A stretch of 64,000 nucleotides of DNA from positions 1-64,000 of the forward strand of contig NZ_MRBY01000007.1 of the NCBI RefSeq assembly GCF_001904615.1, in the 5' to 3' direction. This DNA comes from [Limnothrix rosea] IAM M-220 (lineage in GTDB: Bacteria; Cyanobacteriota; Cyanobacteriia; Cyanobacteriales; MRBY01). The position numbers and the translations under genes were made by a program. Below the pieces are notes generated by a model that saw only the letters and a list, made by a program, of their open reading frames with translations, did not search any database and had not been told where the DNA came from. Positions 60,624-64,000 of this stretch are shown here, piece after piece. How positions within the stretch are numbered: position 1 is the first letter of the stretch; each line of letters begins with the position of its first letter.

Positions 60624-61484
60624 GCGATCACCCTTTTCGAGCGTTATGGGCGTTATTTTGATCGTTTCAAAGGGCATATCAACACCCGCTTTAGTGAGGG
60701 CATTAAAAACACATTCTCGCAAGTCAAATCTTTCTAGCAAATGCGTCCTTTCATCCAATAGCCAAACCTGCAATTGCAAAGCGATATTGTAGTCATTGAG
60801 GGCTGTCACAACAACTCTTGGTGGCGGTATCTTCATAAAATCAGGATTACATTCAACTAAATCCAGTAAAATTTCCCGCGTATGATCAATACTTTCATAA
60901 ACAGCAACACTAACATCAATGTCAAGGCGCAAATGGGGAAAATTACTATAGGAAATAACCGTCGAATTAATCACTTTTGAATTAGGAATAGCTAGCATTT
61001 TGCCATCAGGGGTAACCACACGAGTACTTCGTAACGTGATTTTTTCGACACGTCCATAAAAATGGTCAATCTCGATCAAATCATCAATCACAAATGGTCG
61101 ATCCCAAAAAATTAATAGCCCTGAAATTAAGTTTGACATCGCATCTCTCGCCGCAAAGCCAACAGTAATCCCCACCACTCCAAGGCTGGTCATAATTGCG
61201 GTCATATTGATGCCAATGGCACTCAAGGCTTGCAAGAGACCAAAGGTCAAAATCGAGAATTTGGCAATAGTGCTGAGGAAGTTGCTAGAGGTTTTATCAA
61301 TGCGCGACTTTTTTAATGTTGGGACTAAAATTTTTTGTACTACACGCCAGACAAGGTAAAAAACTAAGAAGGTAATTAGGGCAACACTGAAATTTACAAT
61401 GCCACTAGCAATTTGCGAACTTAGTACGTCAGGATCGAATGTTTCCTCTAGTTTGGTAACAATATCTCGTAATAATTCAGACAT
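60615..61484 (-). CDS. Small-conductance mechanosensitive channel (MscS family)
   Basis: A 289-residue MscS-type channel with three N-terminal membrane segments. The pore helix TM3 is GVVGITVGFAARDAMSNLIS, followed by the beta domain FVIDDLIEI, GRVEKITLRSTRVVTPDG and IPNSKVINSTVISYS. It opens on hypo-osmotic shock to release solutes. The 3' end overlaps the AlkC-like gene by 9 bp. It lies 79 bp downstream of a lipoprotein gene on the same strand. Confidence 0.9.
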   Translation of the reverse strand: MSELLRDIVTKLEETFDPDVLSSQIASGIVNFSVALITFLVFYLVWRVVQKILVPTLKKSRIDKTSSNFLSTIAKFSILTFGLLQALSAIGINMTAIMTSLGVVGITVGFAARDAMSNLISGLLIFWDRPFVIDDLIEIDHFYGRVEKITLRSTRVVTPDGKMLAIPNSKVINSTVISYSNFPHLRLDIDVSVAVYESIDHTREILLDLVECNPDFMKIPPPRVVVTALNDYNIALQLQVWLLDERTHLLERFDLRECVFNALTKAGVDMPFETIKITPITLEKGDRLN

Positions 61485-61563
61485 TCATTTCTCTTGCAAA
61501 ATGCTGAAATATTATCTTGATAAAATGCTGTTGTTGAGCCGCTAAAGATAGATTTTTTCACGA

Positions 61564-62454
61564 TTACCAAATATTGATGCTGTAAATTTGTGGCTCCGGT
61601 TCGCCGATTATTTGACTTGCCCAAATCGCACCGCCACCAAACATGACACCGTATTGGTTTAGGAGTAGATCGTCGAGGCGACTGGTCATAATGCGGGCTT
61701 GCCATTGGTCTAAATCGGCTTTGCTTAAGAGCGCTGGCAGCTCATTTTTGGCGACTTCTATGGATTTTTCTTGGTCAGGATAATTTACCCGCACCGGATC
61801 TGTACTCAGGGCGGCGATCGCCTGCCAATCTTCGGCATAAATTGCTTGGTAAATCTGGTCAGCAAGGGTTTTGAGTTGGGCTTCAGAAATGCCGGTTACT
61901 TCTTCACGGTCGGCAGGGACATCGTCTCCACTCGCCTCGAAGACCATCAGCTCACCGGTATCGACAATGACTTCTTTCCCTTGGGTAACGGACACTTGGT
62001 TATACAGATCGGAGATGTCTGCTTGGTACATCAAGTTTCCGGTTTGCCACGTAAAGAGACAGAGACCCCGTTCGCAGGTTTTGTTGCCCTTGGTGAGGAT
62101 AAGACAGCCATCTTCTGTACCGAGGCTGCAGCCGTAGTAGGTATAGCCTTGACTGCCTTCTGCAACGGCGATCGCCCAAGTGTCGTTATAGTATTGACCC
62201 AAGTAGAAATTTTCGGATTTATTGATGACTTCCTCAAGGCTATGGGGAGTCGTCACATGCTCAGTTGATTCTGGGGCTTGGGCAGTCGGTTCTGCTGGTG
62301 CTGATGTCGTTGTCTCAGAGTCTACGGCTGTTGATTCTGGTGTGGGTGTTTCCGTTGTAACCTCTTCTTCAATTGCTGGGCTACAGGCTGTCACCACCAG
62401 CGCAAAGAGACTAAAACCTGTAATGAAGCTGCGTCTAATCCAAACATTATTCAT
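61564..62454 (-). CDS. Lipoprotein of unknown function
   Basis: A 296-residue exported lipoprotein: signal sequence with lipobox VTAC, lipidation on C24, then a ~45-residue acidic Thr/Ser/Glu linker. One domain (~70-160) has four Cys (CSLGTEDGCLILTK, CERGLC) likely forming disulfides. The last ~100 residues (QIYQAIYAEDWQAIAALSTD) suggest an NTF2-like cone fold. No family named with confidence. It may be co-transcribed with the MscS gene. Confidence 0.75.
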   Translation of the reverse strand: MNNVWIRRSFITGFSLFALVVTACSPAIEEEVTTETPTPESTAVDSETTTSAPAEPTAQAPESTEHVTTPHSLEEVINKSENFYLGQYYNDTWAIAVAEGSQGYTYYGCSLGTEDGCLILTKGNKTCERGLCLFTWQTGNLMYQADISDLYNQVSVTQGKEVIVDTGELMVFEASGDDVPADREEVTGISEAQLKTLADQIYQAIYAEDWQAIAALSTDPVRVNYPDQEKSIEVAKNELPALLSKADLDQWQARIMTSRLDDLLLNQYGVMFGGGAIWASQIIGEPEPQIYSINIW

Positions 62455-62490
62455 ATAATTAAAACCATCAAAGTTAAGATATCAGATAAA

Positions 62491-62545
62491 CTTCAAAACC
62501 TTATCCTGTAGGGGTTTAACATGTTAAACCCCTACCAATCTTGCC
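62491..62545. repeat. Dispersed hairpin repeat, family II, copy 1, with a 28-bp perfect palindrome
   Basis: Positions 62508-62535 form a perfect palindrome: 13-base arms ending in GTTAAACCCCTAC around a central AT. Flanks match the copy at 22999-23056 on the other strand. It sits between the DegT aminotransferase stop and the lipoprotein start. No T-run follows on either strand, so a simple intrinsic terminator is unlikely; a cruciform-forming mobile repeat or operator is possible. Confidence 0.8.
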
Positions 62546-62720
62546 GACTATGACTATAAAAAACGGGTTGCGCCTGCATATCTTTAAACCGACTTGTTTA
62601 ACCATTATGGAAGTGAGCTTAAAAACGGTTGGATGATTGCAGTGTTTTGTAATGTCTGAGGGCGATCGCCTCGAAAAGTCTTGGTCAAAACTATGGCAAT
62701 AGGGCAGTAATTTTTTTATC

Positions 62721-63842
62721 TTAAAGTTGTGGGAGAACTGTTTGTAACGCAGCGACCACTTGCTCCTGTTCGGCAATACTCAAATCTGGGAACATCGGTA
62801 GTGATAAAACCTCGTGGGCACATTGTTCAGAGATGGGAAATTGTCCCGATTGGTAACCATATTCTAGAAAGACGGGCTGCAAATGTAGTGGCTTGGGGTA
62901 ATAGATCATGATGCTAATCCCTTTTTCCTGTAGGGCTTCCCGCAACGCATCGCGCTTACAATCCTTCACCAAAAGGGTGTACTGATTCCACACGTGAGTG
63001 CCGCCTTCTGGGGCTGTCGGCAACTGAATATGTTCTTCTAGACCCGCCAGTAGTTTGGTGTAGCGCTGGGCGATCGCCGCCCGTTGTTTATTCCAGCGGT
63101 CAAGGTGTCGTAATTTAATACTGAGAATGACAGCTTGCAGAGTATCGAGACGACTGTTTACACCCATCACATCGTGCTGATAACGAATTTTTGAGCCATG
63201 CTGCCGCAGCATCGTAAATTCATTTAGTAAATCTTCGTTATGGGTCGTAATTGCGCCGCCGTCGCCGCAGCCTCCTAAATTTTTTGTCGGGAAAAAACTA
63301 AAACAGCCCACATCCCCGATCGCCCCGACTTTCTGCATTCCCCACGCCGCTCCCGTTGCCTGGGCACAGTCTTCAATCACCTTCAGGTTATAGCGCTCGG
63401 CGATCGCCATCAGTCGATCCATATTTACTGGCCGCCCAAACAAATGCACTGGAATAATCGCTTTTGTTTGGGGCGTAATGGCCGATTCGATCTGCTCAAG
63501 ATCAAGATTAAAACTATCAGCTGTCACATCCACAAAAACAGGTTTTGCCCCGGTCATGCAGATGGCCTCAGCAGTCGCAACAAACGTAAAAGTTGAGGTA
63601 ATCACCTCATCACCCGCCCCAATGCCCAAACCCTTAAGGGCGAGAAATAAAGCGTCTGTGCCGGAGTTGCAACCCGCCGCAAAGGAAGTCTGGTGATAAT
63701 CCGCAAACCGCGCTTCAAATTTTGTGACGGACTCACCCCCGATATAACACCCAGAGTTGAGTATCTCTAGGACAGCAGCGTTCGTTTCGGCAGCGATATT
63801 GGCGTATTGTCGTCCTAGATCAACGGGAGGAATTTGGCTCAT
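62721..63842 (-). CDS. DegT/DnrJ/EryC1-family sugar aminotransferase
   Basis: A 373-residue PLP enzyme paralogous to the one at 11156-12316. PLP Lys is K187 in FFPTKNLGG and D158 is in VIEDCAQATGAA. It lacks the Cys-rich insert of its paralogue. C-terminal YYPKPLHLQPVF is typical of the family. The sugar substrate is unknown, and no other sugar-nucleotide genes are adjacent. Unlike the first copy it contains HIP1 sites, so it is likely the resident (vertically inherited) enzyme. It is divergent from a partial permease gene at the right edge. Confidence 0.86.
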   Translation of the reverse strand: MSQIPPVDLGRQYANIAAETNAAVLEILNSGCYIGGESVTKFEARFADYHQTSFAAGCNSGTDALFLALKGLGIGAGDEVITSTFTFVATAEAICMTGAKPVFVDVTADSFNLDLEQIESAITPQTKAIIPVHLFGRPVNMDRLMAIAERYNLKVIEDCAQATGAAWGMQKVGAIGDVGCFSFFPTKNLGGCGDGGAITTHNEDLLNEFTMLRQHGSKIRYQHDVMGVNSRLDTLQAVILSIKLRHLDRWNKQRAAIAQRYTKLLAGLEEHIQLPTAPEGGTHVWNQYTLLVKDCKRDALREALQEKGISIMIYYPKPLHLQPVFLEYGYQSGQFPISEQCAHEVLSLPMFPDLSIAEQEQVVAALQTVLPQL

Positions 63843-63912
63843 GGGTGACGGTGACAGAAAGGTGACGTAAATATAACTGTTATAGGTGATTGGAGATTAA
63901 AAAAAAAGCAAA

Positions 63913-64000
63913 ATGGACGAATTTATTCAGCTCGATGGTGGGGATTTGGGATGGGCTTTCGGACTGATCGGTTTGGCGATCGCCCTGTCACGGTGGCAAA
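63913..64000 (+). CDS. Start of a probable ABC permease (FetB/UPF0014-like), cut by the window edge
   Basis: ATG 63913 opens a frame running off the right edge (29 codons visible). LGWAFGLIGLAIALSRWQ resembles the first membrane helix of the FetB/UPF0014 family, metal-export permeases. Only the N-terminus can be seen, so this rests on a short match. It is divergent from the DegT gene, with a poly-A-rich spacer of 70 bp. Confidence 0.4.
   Translation, partial: MDEFIQLDGGDLGWAFGLIGLAIALSRWQ

Noticed and set aside
61771-62268. 165-codon + frame opposite the lipoprotein gene
   Set aside because: Antisense shadow; the - strand frame has a signal peptide and lipobox.
62508-62535. 28-bp palindrome as an intrinsic terminator
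   Set aside because: Neither flank has a T-run and a related decayed copy exists elsewhere, so it was called a repeat.

Overview
This is a stretch of cyanobacterial chromosome. Supporting evidence: very many HIP1 octamers (GCGATCGC, usually inside GGCGATCGCC), a cytochrome c6 gene (petJ), a delta-12 acyl-lipid desaturase (desA), a zwf/opcA pentose-phosphate block, and cyanobacterial/plastid families (DUF1350, a CCB2/CCB4-type cytochrome b6f maturation factor, split GDT1-type Mn/Ca exchangers, DUF1822). The restriction-modification locus has the split two-gene methylase layout I recall for AquI of Agmenellum quadruplicatum (Synechococcus sp. PCC 7002). A marine or halotolerant relative of PCC 7002 is therefore a reasonable guess, but that is inference.

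Layout. (1) 0.1-12.9 kb: surface-polysaccharide cluster. It holds a Wzt-type ABC ATPase, a methyltransferase/GT4 fusion, a second methyltransferase and a GT4 glycosyltransferase on +. Converging on it from - are a WbpD-like acetyltransferase, a DegT-family sugar aminotransferase, a Wzm-type permease, an asparagine synthetase and an anchored alpha/beta hydrolase. HIP1 sites are absent from the first 11.8 kb, so much of this block may be acquired. (2) 13.1-24.7 kb: housekeeping and lipid metabolism: PLD/cardiolipin-synthase-like enzyme, HPPD, two half-size GDT1 transporters, desA, a GNAT acetyltransferase, two alpha/beta hydrolases, GDPD and a hexose-6-phosphate mutarotase. (3) 24.8-29.5 kb: oxidative pentose phosphate block on -: transaldolase, zwf, an ABM-fold protein and opcA. 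(4) 30.4-44.6 kb: the most unusual region. A two-partner-secretion pair (TpsB and a 1883-residue TpsA ending in a CHAT caspase-like domain) converges with a four-gene - strand set: sigma-70-like regulator, DUF1822 protein, CHAT-CHASE2 membrane protein and a small exported protein. (5) 44.8-55.8 kb: HlyD-type adaptor, DedA protein, CCB factor, site-2 protease with CBS domains, petJ, an ABC ATPase, an exported protein built from a recent 240-bp tandem duplication, and an AraC regulator divergent from an NmrA-like/DUF1772 pair. (6) 55.9-58.0 kb: AquI/AvaI-like restriction-modification system. (7) 58.1-64 kb: P-loop kinase-like protein, NAD(P)-binding protein, AlkC-like DNA alkylation repair protein, MscS channel, lipoprotein, a second DegT aminotransferase, and the start of a probable FetB-like permease.

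Main system hypothesis: the 30-44.6 kb block looks like a two-compartment CHAT protease module. One CHAT domain is predicted to be exported on a beta-helical TpsA stalk. The other is on a membrane CHASE2 sensor, with a sigma-like protein as candidate regulator. Catalytic His and Cys candidates are visible in both CHAT domains. That the two halves work together is inference.

Repeats: a ~125-bp dispersed intergenic repeat (3 copies), a ~55-bp hairpin-type repeat (2 copies), five 14-bp tandem units upstream of zwf, a 240-bp intragenic tandem duplication and a C-rich palindromic element. No tRNA, rRNA, CRISPR array or transposase gene was recognised.
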